Positions 7,110 to 15,810 of a stretch of 64,000 nucleotides of DNA are shown here, piece by piece. Position 1 is the stretch's first letter. Each line of letters starts with the position of its first letter. Origin of the DNA: G958296245 sp963664035 (lineage in GTDB: Bacteria > Chloroflexota > Dehalococcoidia > Lucifugimonadales > G958296245); NCBI GenBank assembly GCA_963664035.2, contig OY760867.2, positions 806,001 through 870,000 on the forward strand. Reading direction: 5' to 3'. Below the pieces are notes generated by a model. The model was not told the DNA's origin and did no database searches. It saw nothing but the letters and a program-made list of their open reading frames with translations. The translations under genes and the position numbers were made by a program.

Positions 7110-8438
7110 ATGAGACAGGCCCAAGGCTCGGAAGTAGGGCGGCCGCAGCTACTCCAGTCGATGATCGACGCCATGCGGGTCCCGGACCTGCGGGCGCGAA
7201 TCCTGTTCACGCTGGCCATGCTGGTGGTGTTCCGGTTCGTCGCGCACGTGCCGGTCCCGGGCGTGGACACGCAAGCGCTCGCCCAGGCATTCCAGCAGCA
7301 GGCGCTGCTCGGGTTCCTGGACCTGTTCAGCGGCGGCGCACTTGCCAACCTCAGCGTCGCGGCGCTGGGCGTCTACCCGTACATCACCGCTTCGATCGTG
7401 ATGCAGATACTGACGCCGGTGCTGCCCCAGCTGAAGGCCCTGTCGCAGGAGGGCGAGTTCGGGCGCCAGCGCATCAACCAGTACACGCACTGGCTGACGG
7501 TGCCGATCGCCTTCTTCCAGTCCTTCGGCCAGATGAGCATCCTGCGCCAGTCCGGCGTGCTGCCCACGGTCGACTTCGGGACGAACCTGCCGACGCTCGC
7601 CATGCTCACGTCCATGGTCGCGGGCACGATGTTCCTGGTCTGGCTGGGCGAGCTGATAACCGAGAGAGGGCTGGGGAACGGCATCTCGCTGATCATCTTC
7701 GGCGGCATAGTGGCGCGGTTCCCCCAGATCATCGGGCAGGGGTTCCTGGAGCGGGACGAGCCGGGCGGGCTGCTGCTGCTGGCGGCGTTCGGGTTCGGGA
7801 TGATCTACTTCATCGTGCTGTTCACGGAGGCGCAGCGCCGGGTGCCGGTCCAGTACGGCCGCAGCGTGTTCCGGGGAGGGAGGATGCAGCGCCAGAGCGG
7901 GTCCACGTTCTTACCGCTGCGGGTGAACTCCGCGGGCATGATCCCACTGATCTTCGCATCGTCGATAATCATCCTGCCGGCGACGTTCTTCAGCTACTTC
8001 AGGAACCCGTTGAGCGACAGCTTCTGGGTGCGCATATCCCAGTTCCTGTCGGACACGCTGGACCCGGCGAGGTTCCCGTACCACCTGGCAGTATTCCTGC
8101 TGGTGGTCGGGTTCACGTTCTTCTATACGGTGATCGTGTTCCAGCAACAGAACCTTGCGGAGAACCTGCAGCGCAACGGCGGCTTCATTCCCGGCATACG
8201 CCCGGGCCGGCCCACGCAGGAGTACCTGAACCGCGTGATAATGCGCATCACGTGGGGGGGCGCCCTGTTCCTGGGCACCGTGTCGATACTGCCGTTCTTC
8301 GTAACCCAGGCTACCGACGTGCGCGCGCTGACGATCAGCTCCTTCAGCCTGCTCATCATGGTGGGGGTCGCGCTGGACACGATGAGGCAACTGGAGGCCC
8401 AGTTGCTGATGCGCAACTACGAAGGCTTCCTGCGCTAG
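7110..8438 (+). CDS. secY: preprotein translocase subunit SecY
   Basis: The 442-residue protein has the length and ten hydrophobic segments expected of SecY, the channel of the Sec translocon in the cytoplasmic membrane. Recognisable parts are RILFTLAMLVVFRFVAHVPV (TM1), the plug region after SGGALANLSVAALGVYPYI, TERGLGNGISLIIFGGI, FTEAQRRVPVQYG, and GGFIPGIRPGRPT in the cytoplasmic loop that contacts SecA and ribosomes. It follows rplO after a 35-base gap with a gggggat box before ATG. Confidence 0.97.
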   Translation: MRQAQGSEVGRPQLLQSMIDAMRVPDLRARILFTLAMLVVFRFVAHVPVPGVDTQALAQAFQQQALLGFLDLFSGGALANLSVAALGVYPYITASIVMQILTPVLPQLKALSQEGEFGRQRINQYTHWLTVPIAFFQSFGQMSILRQSGVLPTVDFGTNLPTLAMLTSMVAGTMFLVWLGELITERGLGNGISLIIFGGIVARFPQIIGQGFLERDEPGGLLLLAAFGFGMIYFIVLFTEAQRRVPVQYGRSVFRGGRMQRQSGSTFLPLRVNSAGMIPLIFASSIIILPATFFSYFRNPLSDSFWVRISQFLSDTLDPARFPYHLAVFLLVVGFTFFYTVIVFQQQNLAENLQRNGGFIPGIRPGRPTQEYLNRVIMRITWGGALFLGTVSILPFFVTQATDVRALTISSFSLLIMVGVALDTMRQLEAQLLMRNYEGFLR

Positions 8439-8468
8439 CGGCGCGCGACCTGGGGAGAGTATCCGACA

Positions 8469-9119
8469 GTGAAGGTGATTCTTCTGGGGCCGCCCGGGGC
8501 CGGCAAGGGCACGCAGGCGGAGCGCATATCCGGCGAGCTGGGCATACCCCGCGTGTCGTCCGGCGACCTGTTTCGCGACCACCAGAGGCGCGGCACGGAG
8601 CTTGGCGCGCTGGCCCGCTCGTACATGGAGAGGGGCGTGCTCGTGCCGGACGACGTGACCATAGGCATGGTGATGGAGTGGATCGGCGATAACGCCGCCG
8701 GGGGCGGGTTCCTGCTGGACGGCTTCCCGCGAACGCGGTCCCAGGCGGAGGCGCTGGACGGCGCGTTGGCCGACGGGGGCGGGCTGGACGCCGCCGTGCT
8801 GATCGCCGTTTCGCGCGAGGAACTGGTGCGCCGGCTGTCGGGCCGCATCCTGTGCGGCGCATGCCAGGCACCGTACCACCGGCGCACGGCCCCGCCCGGC
8901 GAGGAGGGGAAGTGCGACAGGTGCGGCGGGGAGCTCTACCAGCGCCCGGACGACAGGCCCGAGGCAGTCGAGAAGCGGATCGAGGTCTACGCGCAGGACA
9001 CCGAGCCCCTGGTGGAGTACTACCGCGGGGCGGGTAAGCTCGTCGAGGTCGACGGCGAGCGGTCGGTGGCGGAGGTCGGGGACGCGCTGGTCGAGGCGCT
9101 CCAGCCGGCGGCTAGGTAG
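8469..9119 (+). CDS. adk: adenylate kinase, zinc-LID type
   Basis: A GTG start gives 216 residues. The P-loop GPPGAGKGTQA is at residues 7-17, the NMP-binding region contains SSGDLFRDH, and DGFPRT is present. The LID domain carries four cysteines (CGAC and CDRC) that should bind structural zinc, as in many Gram-positive and Chloroflexota enzymes. It converts AMP and ATP to two ADP in the cytoplasm. Its place between secY and map is conserved in bacteria. Confidence 0.97.
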   Translation: MKVILLGPPGAGKGTQAERISGELGIPRVSSGDLFRDHQRRGTELGALARSYMERGVLVPDDVTIGMVMEWIGDNAAGGGFLLDGFPRTRSQAEALDGALADGGGLDAAVLIAVSREELVRRLSGRILCGACQAPYHRRTAPPGEEGKCDRCGGELYQRPDDRPEAVEKRIEVYAQDTEPLVEYYRGAGKLVEVDGERSVAEVGDALVEALQPAAR

Positions 9120-9123
9120 TCCT

Positions 9124-9966
9124 ATGCTATCATATGCTGGTGCGGATCCTGAGGTTTCCCCGATCAGGCTGCCCGTTTCGCGGGGCAGACGCCGCAAGCC
9201 GGGCATTACCATAAAGTCGGCCCGCGAGATCGGTTACATGCGCGAGGCCGGCCGGATTGTGGCCAGGGTCAAGGAGAAGATAGCGGAGGCGACAGCGCCA
9301 GGCGTAACGACCGCGGAGTTGGACCGCGTCGCCGAGCGGGAGATAAGACGCAACGGAGCGGTCCCGTCCTTCAAGGGATACAAGGCCGGAGGGCACATAC
9401 CTTTTCCGGCGTCCATATGCGCGTCGCTGAACGAGGAGATCGTCCACGGGATACCCTCCGGTAGGGTGCTCGAAGAGGGGGACGTGCTGAGCGTGGACGT
9501 GGGGGCCATATACCGCGGGTTCCACGGGGACAGTGCGTTCACGGTCGGCGTAGGAGAGATAGACGAGGAGGCTGAGCAGCTAATAGAGGCCACCAGGGAG
9601 TCGCTCAGGATGGGCATAGAGCAGGCCAGGGCGGGCGCCCGCGTTGGGGACATATCGGCCGCGGTGCAGCGCTACGCCGAGCCCTTGGGCTACGGGGTGG
9701 TGCGGCAATACGTCGGGCACGGCATCGGCCGGGCGATGCACGAGTCGCCGGAGGTGCCCAACTACGGCGAGCCGGGCAAGGGGCCCCTCTTGCGGGAGGG
9801 CATGGCCTTGGCAATCGAGCCGATGCTCAACCTCGGCACATGGGAGACCGTGCAGGGGGACGACGGCTGGACGGTGGTGACCGCGGACGGGAGCCTGTCG
9901 GCCCACTTCGAAGATACGATCGCGATAACCAAGGACGGCCCGGAGGTGCTGACGGCCCTGGAATAG
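9124..9966 (+). CDS. map: methionine aminopeptidase, type I
   Basis: The core from about residue 28 (ITIKSAREIGYMREAGRIVA) is a complete type I enzyme that removes initiator methionine. Metal-binding residues are visible in SVDVGAIYRGFHGD (two Asp), GHGIGRAMHE (His), AIEPML (Glu) and FEDT (Glu). The chosen ATG lies 5 bases after adk and gives 280 residues, about 25 more than the family norm at the N-terminus; a later start is possible but none is clearly better. Confidence 0.95.
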   Translation: MLSYAGADPEVSPIRLPVSRGRRRKPGITIKSAREIGYMREAGRIVARVKEKIAEATAPGVTTAELDRVAEREIRRNGAVPSFKGYKAGGHIPFPASICASLNEEIVHGIPSGRVLEEGDVLSVDVGAIYRGFHGDSAFTVGVGEIDEEAEQLIEATRESLRMGIEQARAGARVGDISAAVQRYAEPLGYGVVRQYVGHGIGRAMHESPEVPNYGEPGKGPLLREGMALAIEPMLNLGTWETVQGDDGWTVVTADGSLSAHFEDTIAITKDGPEVLTALE

Positions 9967-9980
9967 GGCGAGCAAAAGGC

Positions 9981-10199
9981 ATGGCTAAGAAAGAGACCAT
10001 AGAGGTGGAGGGCACGGTAAGAGAAGCCCTACGCGACGCTACGTTCAAGGTCGAGTTGGCGAACGGCCACGAGGTGATGGCCTACGTCTCCGGGAAGATA
10101 CGGATGAACTACATCCGGGTGCTTCCCGGCGACAGGGTGCTGGTGCAGCTCTCGCCCTACGACCTGGGGCGCGGGCGCATTACGTACCGCTTCAGGTAG
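9981..10199 (+). CDS. infA: translation initiation factor IF-1
   Basis: The 72-residue product MAKKETIEVEGTVREAL to GRGRITYRFR is a full S1/OB-fold IF-1, which occupies the A site of the 30S subunit during initiation. The start ATG at 9981 has an agcaaaaggc upstream; a longer in-frame reading that begins inside map was rejected. Order map-infA-rpmJ-rpsM is conserved. Confidence 0.97.
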   Translation: MAKKETIEVEGTVREALRDATFKVELANGHEVMAYVSGKIRMNYIRVLPGDRVLVQLSPYDLGRGRITYRFR

Positions 10200-10220
10200 G
10201 GGCGTGTCGGGAGAAGTGAG

Positions 10221-10334
10221 ATGAAGGTATCGGCTTCGGTCAGGAAGAGATGCGCCAAGTGCCGGGTCGTCAGGAGGCGCGGACGCGTGATGATCATCTG
10301 CGAGAACCTGCGCCACAAGCAGCGGCAGGGCTGA
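10221..10334 (+). CDS. rpmJ: 50S ribosomal protein L36, zinc-binding form
   Basis: A 37-codon gene too short for routine ORF lists. It encodes MKVSASVRKRCAKCRVVRR followed by a hydrophobic strand and CENLRHKQRQG. The zinc ligands of the C+ form are present (Cys11, Cys14, Cys27, His32). A GGGAGAAGTGAG stretch lies immediately upstream. It is in its usual place between infA and rpsM. Confidence 0.96.
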   Translation: MKVSASVRKRCAKCRVVRRRGRVMIICENLRHKQRQG

Positions 10335-10365
10335 ACCGCGCTCCAAGCGCGAATAGGGGTGAAAG

Positions 10366-10746
10366 ATGGCGATAGTCTCAGGCGTGAACATACCCGACAA
10401 CAAGGTGGTCGAGGTCTCTCTGCAGTCGATCTACGGGATAGGGCCTCACCAGGCGCGGGACGTGCTGGACAAGGCATCCGTGTCCCACAACACCCGCGTC
10501 AGGGACCTGGAAGAGCGCGACCTTTCGCGCATTAGAGAGGTGATCGACCGCGAGAAGAAGGTGGAAGGCGATCTGCGGCGCGAGACGAACATGAACATCA
10601 GGCGGTTGATGGACATCGGCTCCTACCGCGGGGTGCGCCACCGCCGCGGGCTTCCCGTCCGGGGCCAACGCACGAAGACCAATGCCCGCGCCAAGCGAGG
10701 CCGGCGCATCCCGGTTGCCGGAAGGCGCCACACAGTGACCAAGTAG
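10366..10746 (+). CDS. rpsM: 30S ribosomal protein S13
   Basis: The 126-residue product has the conserved VSGVNIPDNKVVEVSLQSIY helix-two-turn-helix region, then RRLMDIGSYRGVRHRRGLPV and RGQRTKTNARAKRG with a basic tail. S13 forms bridges to the large subunit and contacts P-site tRNA. Confidence 0.97.
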   Translation: MAIVSGVNIPDNKVVEVSLQSIYGIGPHQARDVLDKASVSHNTRVRDLEERDLSRIREVIDREKKVEGDLRRETNMNIRRLMDIGSYRGVRHRRGLPVRGQRTKTNARAKRGRRIPVAGRRHTVTK

Positions 10747-10755
10747 AGGACAGAT

Positions 10756-11142
10756 ATGGCAAAGAATACGCGTACCAGAAGGCGAGAGCGCAAGTCGATC
10801 CCGGTGGGCCGTGCGTATGTCCAGTCGACGTTCAACAACACCGTGATAACGCTTACGGACCCGCAGGGCAACGTCATAGCGTGGGGGAGCGCCGGCACGG
10901 TGGGATTCAAGGGTTCCCGCAAGTCGACGGCGTTCGCCGCGCAGCGCGCCGGCGACAACGCGGCGCGCAAGGGCATGGACCACGGGCTCAGGCAGGTGGA
11001 GGTGTTGGTGCGGGGTCCCGGCTCGGGGCGCGAGGCGGCCATCCGCGCGCTCAGCGCGGCGGGCCTGAGAGTGACGAGCATCCGCGACGTCACGCCCGTG
11101 CCCCACAACGGCTGCCGCCCTCCCAAGCGGCGCCGAGTGTAG
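10756..11142 (+). CDS. rpsK: 30S ribosomal protein S11
   Basis: The 128-residue product contains AYVQSTFNNTVITLTDPQGN, GFKGSRKSTAFAAQ and VRGPGSGREAAIRAL and ends in PHNGCRPPKRRRV, all hallmarks of S11, a platform protein near the 3' end of 16S rRNA. It lies 9 bases after rpsM. Confidence 0.97.
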   Translation: MAKNTRTRRRERKSIPVGRAYVQSTFNNTVITLTDPQGNVIAWGSAGTVGFKGSRKSTAFAAQRAGDNAARKGMDHGLRQVEVLVRGPGSGREAAIRALSAAGLRVTSIRDVTPVPHNGCRPPKRRRV

Positions 11143-11162
11143 GGGAAAGATCGGACTTAGCC

Positions 11163-11972
11163 TTGAGGAACGAAGCGCGAGAAGACCTGCGCGAACGCAG
11201 CCTGGGCGGCATCCTGGACGAGACGTTCGCCCTCTACGGGGGCCAGGCCTGGCGTTACATGGGACTGGTTGCCGTGGGGCGAGCGCCCCTGGCCATTGCC
11301 ACGTTCGCGCTGGTGGCGCTGGTGGGAAGAGGAGTGACGGGCCTGGTGATCGACACGGTGATATGGGCGTTCGGCGCCGTGGCGATCTACGCCGCGTGCG
11401 CCTGCGCGGTCGGGCAGCAGTACCTGTCCGGGAAGTTCGATCTCCGGGCGTGCTACTCCAGGGCGTGGTGGCGGGCGCTGTCGCTTGGGGGGCTGGGCCT
11501 GGCGGCCGCGGTCAGCGCGGCCGTCGTAATCTGGCTCGCGCGCGGACCGTCCACGGAGGCGGCCATGGCGCTGTCGGCGGCTCTCTGCGTCGTCGGGATC
11601 TACCTGTGGCCGACGGCTGTCCAGTCGGTGGTCGTCGAGGGCAGGAGGACGGTTGGCGCGCTCCGTCGAAGCTTCGGCCTGGTGGCCGGAAGCTGGTGGA
11701 GGCTGGGCGCGATAGCGGTGGTGGTAGGACTGGTCATGCTGGGACTGGCGATATTGGTAACGCTCCCGTTAGTCATCCTGGCCCTGATGGTAGCGATAGA
11801 ACAGAGTCCCGTCACCATGGTGCTCTTCACGCTGTCGGTAGAGTTGATGTACGTGGTGGTCACCCCCGTGGTCTTCATCGCGGGCACGTTGACCTACTAC
11901 GACCTTCGGGTGCGGAAAGAGCAGTACGACATCGAGACGCTTTCACGGGAGATGGGGGCGGCCGCCGTCTAG
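11163..11972 (+). CDS. multi-pass membrane protein inserted in the alpha operon
   Basis: A TTG at 11163, about 12 bases after a GGGGAAAG box that overlaps the rpsK end, would give 269 residues. I do not recognise the family with certainty. The protein has a short charged N-terminus (LRERSLGGILDETFALYGG) and about six hydrophobic segments, a layout seen in bacterial proteins related to the glycerophosphodiesterase membrane domain. Features include a conserved-looking YLWPTAVQSVVVEGR and a LTYYDLRVRKEQYD end, the latter common in that loose group. It lies between rpsK and rpsD, 20 bases from the former and 28 from the latter, so it is probably co-transcribed with ribosomal genes. The start codon is uncertain. 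Confidence 0.8.
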   Translation: MRNEAREDLRERSLGGILDETFALYGGQAWRYMGLVAVGRAPLAIATFALVALVGRGVTGLVIDTVIWAFGAVAIYAACACAVGQQYLSGKFDLRACYSRAWWRALSLGGLGLAAAVSAAVVIWLARGPSTEAAMALSAALCVVGIYLWPTAVQSVVVEGRRTVGALRRSFGLVAGSWWRLGAIAVVVGLVMLGLAILVTLPLVILALMVAIEQSPVTMVLFTLSVELMYVVVTPVVFIAGTLTYYDLRVRKEQYDIETLSREMGAAAV

Positions 11973-12000
11973 GCCGCGCCGGAGGTACCGAAAGGAAGAC

Positions 12001-12633
12001 ATGGCACGTTACACAGATCCGGTATGCAGACAATGCCGCCGCATCGGCGAGAAGCTGTTCCTGAAGGGGGAGCGCTGCTTCTCGCCCCGCTGCGCGGTGG
12101 AGAAGCGGAAGAGGCCCCCGGGGGACCACGTTCCGCGGCGGCGGCGCGCCTCGGACTGGGCGTTGCAGCTTCGTGAGAAGCAGAAGGCCCGGTTCAGCTA
12201 CGGCGTTCTCGAGAGGCAGTTCCGGATGTACTTCGAGACGGCGAAGGAGTCGCCGGGAGTGACTGGCGACGTGTTGCTCCAGCTCCTGGAGCGGCGCCTC
12301 GACAACGTGGTGTACAGGCTGTCGTTTGCGGAATCGCGGCGGCAGGGTCGGCAGCTCGTTGCTCATGGGCACTTCACCGTGAACGGCAGGAAGGTCAACA
12401 TCCCGTCTTTCCGCGTCGGCGAGGGCGACGTCGTAGCGTGGAGGCGCGTGGACGCCGACTCGAGGCCCGCCTTCGTCGCGGTGCTCACGGATGGCATTCC
12501 CAGGCGCCCGGTGCCCAGTTGGCTGGCCCTGGACGTCGACAACCTCAAGGGGGAGATGCTGTCGCTGCCCGACCCCACGGAGATCGACTCGGGCGTGGAC
12601 CCCCGGCTGATAGTGGAGTTCTACTCCAGGTAG
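12001..12633 (+). CDS. rpsD: 30S ribosomal protein S4, zinc-finger form
   Basis: The 210-residue product starts with a four-cysteine knuckle (Cys9, Cys12, Cys26, Cys31), the C+ form of S4. The S4 RNA-binding domain is present with LLQLLERRLDNVVYRLSFAE and ARQ-like GRQLVAHGHFTVNGRKV. S4 nucleates assembly of the 16S 5' domain. A GGAGGTACCGAAAGGA sequence precedes the ATG. Confidence 0.97.
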   Translation: MARYTDPVCRQCRRIGEKLFLKGERCFSPRCAVEKRKRPPGDHVPRRRRASDWALQLREKQKARFSYGVLERQFRMYFETAKESPGVTGDVLLQLLERRLDNVVYRLSFAESRRQGRQLVAHGHFTVNGRKVNIPSFRVGEGDVVAWRRVDADSRPAFVAVLTDGIPRRPVPSWLALDVDNLKGEMLSLPDPTEIDSGVDPRLIVEFYSR

Positions 12634-12686
12634 GCGGGGCGCCTTCCCGGCCGCGCCGCAAGCCACACCGAGGAGTTGAGATATAC

Positions 12687-13787
12687 ATGCTGAACATTGA
12701 AGCGTTTCCAGCGCAGGAGACCATCGAAGAAGAGGAGGCCATCCCCTCGCCGGAGGTGGCCGTCGTCGAGGAGGGCGACCGTTACGGCAAGTTCGTAGTC
12801 GAGCCGCTTCCGAAGGGCTACGGCATGACGTTGGGGAACCCCATGAGGCGCGTGCTGTACAACTCGCTGCCCGGCACGGCGGTGACATGGGTGAAGATCG
12901 AGGGCGTGCTCCACGAGTACGCCACCATTCCGCACGTCAAGGAGGAGGTGGCGGAGATACTGCTCAACGTCAAGGGGATCAGGCTGCGCTCCGAGGTGGA
13001 CAGGCCCGGGAAGCTCCGGTTGGAGGTCGCCGGCCGTGGGGAGGTCTGCGCCGGGGACATCATGGCCTCGGCCGACTTCCACGTGGTCAACCCCGAGCTT
13101 CACCTGGCAACCCTGGACTCGGACGAGGCGCGGCTCTCGGTGGAGTTGAACGTCGAGCGCGGCGTGGGGTTCGCCGAGGGCTCGCGGTCCGACGGGCTGC
13201 CCATAGGGGTCTTGCCCGTCGACGCCATATACAGCCCGATCAGGAAGGTGAACTACACCGTAAGCGATCAGAGGGTTGGCCAGCGGACCGACTTCGAGCA
13301 GCTCCAGGTGGAGATATGGACGGATGGTTCCGTTACGCCCGTGGAGGCGATGCGCCAGGCCGGCAACATCCTGGTGGAGCGCTTCTTCCTGTTCGCGAAC
13401 ACCAGGGGCACGTCCGAGGACGGGTCGGGCGCCACGCCGATGGCCCTGAAGATATCGCCGGAGCATTACAACGTCCCGGTGGAGCGGCTGGAGTTGTCGT
13501 CCCGCACGCTGAACTGCCTGAAGCGCGCCGGGATCAACAGGGTGGGCGAGATCCTGGAGATGAAGAGCTCGGAGCTGCTGGAGATCAGGAACTTCGGAGA
13601 GAAGTCCCTGAACGAGCTCTACGAGCGGCTGCGGGAGATGGACCTGCTGCCCGCCGAGCTGGACCCCGCTCTCCAGGAGCCCGAGGATGACGAGGACGGC
13701 AAGGCGGATGACGTTGCCGATGACGGCGAGGCGGACCTGGCAGTCGCGCAGGCGGCCGCCGTCGCCGAGGGAGGTGAAGGGGAATGA
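12687..13787 (+). CDS. rpoA: RNA polymerase alpha subunit
   Basis: The ATG at 12687 follows an AGGAG box at 12671-12675 and gives 366 residues. The N-terminal dimerisation domain shows VEPLPKGYGMTLGNPMRR and VEIWTDGSVTPVEAMRQA; the C-terminal DNA/UP-element domain shows PVERLELSSRTLNCLKRAGI and RNFGEKSLNELYERL. The last 45 residues form an acidic Glu/Asp/Ala tail longer than usual. An upstream in-frame extension overlapping rpsD was rejected. The stop overlaps the rplQ ATG (ATGA). Confidence 0.97.
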   Translation: MLNIEAFPAQETIEEEEAIPSPEVAVVEEGDRYGKFVVEPLPKGYGMTLGNPMRRVLYNSLPGTAVTWVKIEGVLHEYATIPHVKEEVAEILLNVKGIRLRSEVDRPGKLRLEVAGRGEVCAGDIMASADFHVVNPELHLATLDSDEARLSVELNVERGVGFAEGSRSDGLPIGVLPVDAIYSPIRKVNYTVSDQRVGQRTDFEQLQVEIWTDGSVTPVEAMRQAGNILVERFFLFANTRGTSEDGSGATPMALKISPEHYNVPVERLELSSRTLNCLKRAGINRVGEILEMKSSELLEIRNFGEKSLNELYERLREMDLLPAELDPALQEPEDDEDGKADDVADDGEADLAVAQAAAVAEGGEGE

Positions 13788-14137
13788 GGCACCGGGTAGC
13801 CGGCAACAAGCTATCGCGCCCGACCGCGCACAGGATGTCCATGCTCAGGACGGCGGTTACCGACTTCTTGAGGAACGAGACCATCCAGACGACCGAGGCG
13901 AAGGCGCGAGAGGTGCGCCGCATGGCCGAGAAGGTCATAACCAGGGGCAAGGGCGGCACCCTGCACGACCGGCGCATGGCCGCGACGGTCCTGAGGGACC
14001 GGAAGGTGCTGCGCAAGCTCTTCGAGGACATCGCGCCGAGGTACGAGTCCCGGCCCGGCGGCTATACCCGCATGGTGAAGCTGGGGCCGCGCAAGGGCGA
14101 CGCCGCGCCCATGGCGATCCTGGAGTTGATGCCCTAA
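13784..14137 (+). CDS. rplQ: 50S ribosomal protein L17
   Basis: The 117-residue product starts MRHRVAGNKLSRPTAHRMSM and has TTEAKAREVRRMAEKVI and GGYTRMVKLGPRKGDAAPMA, typical L17. It is coupled to rpoA by a 4-base overlap. L17 lies near the exit tunnel. Confidence 0.97.
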   Translation: MRHRVAGNKLSRPTAHRMSMLRTAVTDFLRNETIQTTEAKAREVRRMAEKVITRGKGGTLHDRRMAATVLRDRKVLRKLFEDIAPRYESRPGGYTRMVKLGPRKGDAAPMAILELMP

Positions 14138-14143
14138 GGGCGG

Positions 14144-14914
14144 ATGCGCATCGCCCTGATCGTAGAATACGAGGGGACGGGCTACAGCGGTCTACAGTAC
14201 CAGCCCAATGCGCCCTCGATACAGGAGGAGTTGGAAAAAGCGATAGAGCGGCTGACGGGCGAGAGCGTCCGGGTCGCCGCGGCGGGGCGCACCGACGCGG
14301 GAGTCCACGCCAGGGGGCAGGTAGTGTCGTTCCTGACGGAGTCCCGGCACGGGCCTTCGACGTTCCTGCAGGCCCTGAACCACCACCTGCCCGAGCAGGT
14401 CGCGGTACGGGCGGCCTACAGGGTCGGAGAGAGCTTCGACCCGCGCAGGGACGCCCTGTCGAGGGTGTACGCGTATAGCCTCTACGTCTCGGCGACGCGC
14501 GCTCCGCTGCTCCGGCGGACAGCCCTTCGCGTTGCGGGGCCGTTGGACGTGGACCGGATGCGCCGGGGGGCGAGGCTGTTCGAGGGCGCGCACGATTTCG
14601 CGCAGTTCTCGGCGCCGCTCCCGGAGCCCGGCGCCTCCACGGTGCGGCGGATCATCGGAACGGCGGTGCGGCGCCGCGGCAACGCGGTAACGATAGAGAT
14701 AGAGGGCAACGCCTTCCTGCCGCACATGGTGCGCCGGATGGCCGGGGCCCTGGTGGCCCTGGGATCGGGAAAGATGTCGATGGAGGACCTGAGAGCGATG
14801 ATAGACCGGCGCCCCGGAGCGCCGCCGAGCCGCGCGCTGCCGGCCCACGGGTTGTGCTTGGAGCGGGTGAATTACGCCGGTTTTCCGCCGGGGGATGGTG
14901 AAACAGGATGGTGA
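14144..14914 (+). CDS. truA: tRNA pseudouridine synthase A
   Basis: The 256-residue product is full length for TruA, which makes pseudouridine at positions 38-40 of tRNA anticodon stems. The catalytic Asp is in AAAGRTDAGVHARGQV (about residue 53), with YSGLQYQPNAPSIQEELE before it and FLPHMVRRMAGALVALGSG near the C-terminus. It follows rplQ by 6 bases and overlaps rplM by 7. Confidence 0.96.
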   Translation: MRIALIVEYEGTGYSGLQYQPNAPSIQEELEKAIERLTGESVRVAAAGRTDAGVHARGQVVSFLTESRHGPSTFLQALNHHLPEQVAVRAAYRVGESFDPRRDALSRVYAYSLYVSATRAPLLRRTALRVAGPLDVDRMRRGARLFEGAHDFAQFSAPLPEPGASTVRRIIGTAVRRRGNAVTIEIEGNAFLPHMVRRMAGALVALGSGKMSMEDLRAMIDRRPGAPPSRALPAHGLCLERVNYAGFPPGDGETGW

Positions 14915-15381
14915 CATTTAGCAAGCCGCCCAGGGTGAGGGCATCGGACCTCGACCCTGCGTGGCACGTCGTAGACGCGGACGGGAAGACGCTGGGGCGT
15001 GTCTGCTCGGACATCGCGGTGCTGCTCCAGGGCAAGCACAAGCCCACCTGGACGCCGAACCTGGTGTCCGGCGACTACGTGGTGGTGGTCAACGCCGAGA
15101 AGGTGCGCGTTACGGGAAACAAGCTGGAGCAGAAGAAGTACTACCGCCACAGCGGCTACCACGGAGGCATCACCGAGCAGAAGCTGTCCGCCATGCTCGA
15201 GAAGACGCCGGAGCGCGTCATCCGGCTGGCGGTGAAGGGCATGCTGCCCAAGAGCAAGCTGGGGCGCAGGATGTTCTCGAGGCTGAAGGTGTACGCGGGT
15301 GACTCGCACCCCCACGAGGCCCAGTTGGCCGCGGAGAAGAAGCGCGAAGGGAACGCGTCGAGCGACGCGCAGGAGAGCTAG
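14908..15381 (+). CDS. rplM: 50S ribosomal protein L13
   Basis: The 157-residue product has WHVVDADGKTLGRVCSDIAV, then VVNAEKVRVTGNKLEQK and AVKGMLPKSKLGRRMFSRL, the classic L13 pattern. L13 is an early assembly protein. The start overlaps truA and a GGGGGATGGTGAAACAGG stretch precedes it. Confidence 0.96.
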   Translation: MVTFSKPPRVRASDLDPAWHVVDADGKTLGRVCSDIAVLLQGKHKPTWTPNLVSGDYVVVVNAEKVRVTGNKLEQKKYYRHSGYHGGITEQKLSAMLEKTPERVIRLAVKGMLPKSKLGRRMFSRLKVYAGDSHPHEAQLAAEKKREGNASSDAQES

Positions 15382-15777
15382 TTGAACCAGCAGAACTACT
15401 ACTACGCCGCGGGGAAGCGCAAGTCGTCGGTCGCGAGGGTCAGGCTCTACATGGAGCGCGGCCCCGTCGTCGTCAACGGCAAGCCGATGGAGGAGGCGTT
15501 CCCCTGGCAATCATGGCGCGACCTCGTCACGCTGCCGTTCAGGGTCACCGAGACGATGGGCCAGTTCAGGGTCGTGGCCAAGGTTACGGGGGGCGGCGTC
15601 GTCAGCCAGGCCGGCGCCCTCAAGCACGGCATATCGAAGGCGCTCATGATAGCGGACCCGTCGCTCAGGGGGCGCCTGAAGAGGGCGGGGCTGCTGACGA
15701 GGGACGCCCGCGAGAAGGAGCGCAAGAAGTACGGGCTCAAGCGCGCCCGCAAGGCCGAGCAGTACACGAAGCGGTAG
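15382..15777 (+). CDS. rpsI: 30S ribosomal protein S9
   Basis: A TTG start lies directly after the rplM stop (no gap), with ggagag upstream. The 131-residue product has YYAAGKRKSSVARVRLY, VTGGGVVSQAGALKHGISKA and the C-terminal tail ending in YTKR, whose final Lys-Arg reaches P-site tRNA. It is the last gene of the ribosomal block; the next gene is convergent. No clear terminator is visible in the 33-base gap. Confidence 0.97.
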   Translation: MNQQNYYYAAGKRKSSVARVRLYMERGPVVVNGKPMEEAFPWQSWRDLVTLPFRVTETMGQFRVVAKVTGGGVVSQAGALKHGISKALMIADPSLRGRLKRAGLLTRDAREKERKKYGLKRARKAEQYTKR

Positions 15778-15810
15778 GGTAGCCTTCCAGTTCCCAAGCG
15801 GAGCCTGGCG

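Noticed and set aside
7911..9212. 433-codon minus-strand ORF over secY/adk
   Set aside because: Antisense shadow of well-supported genes; no domain recognised.
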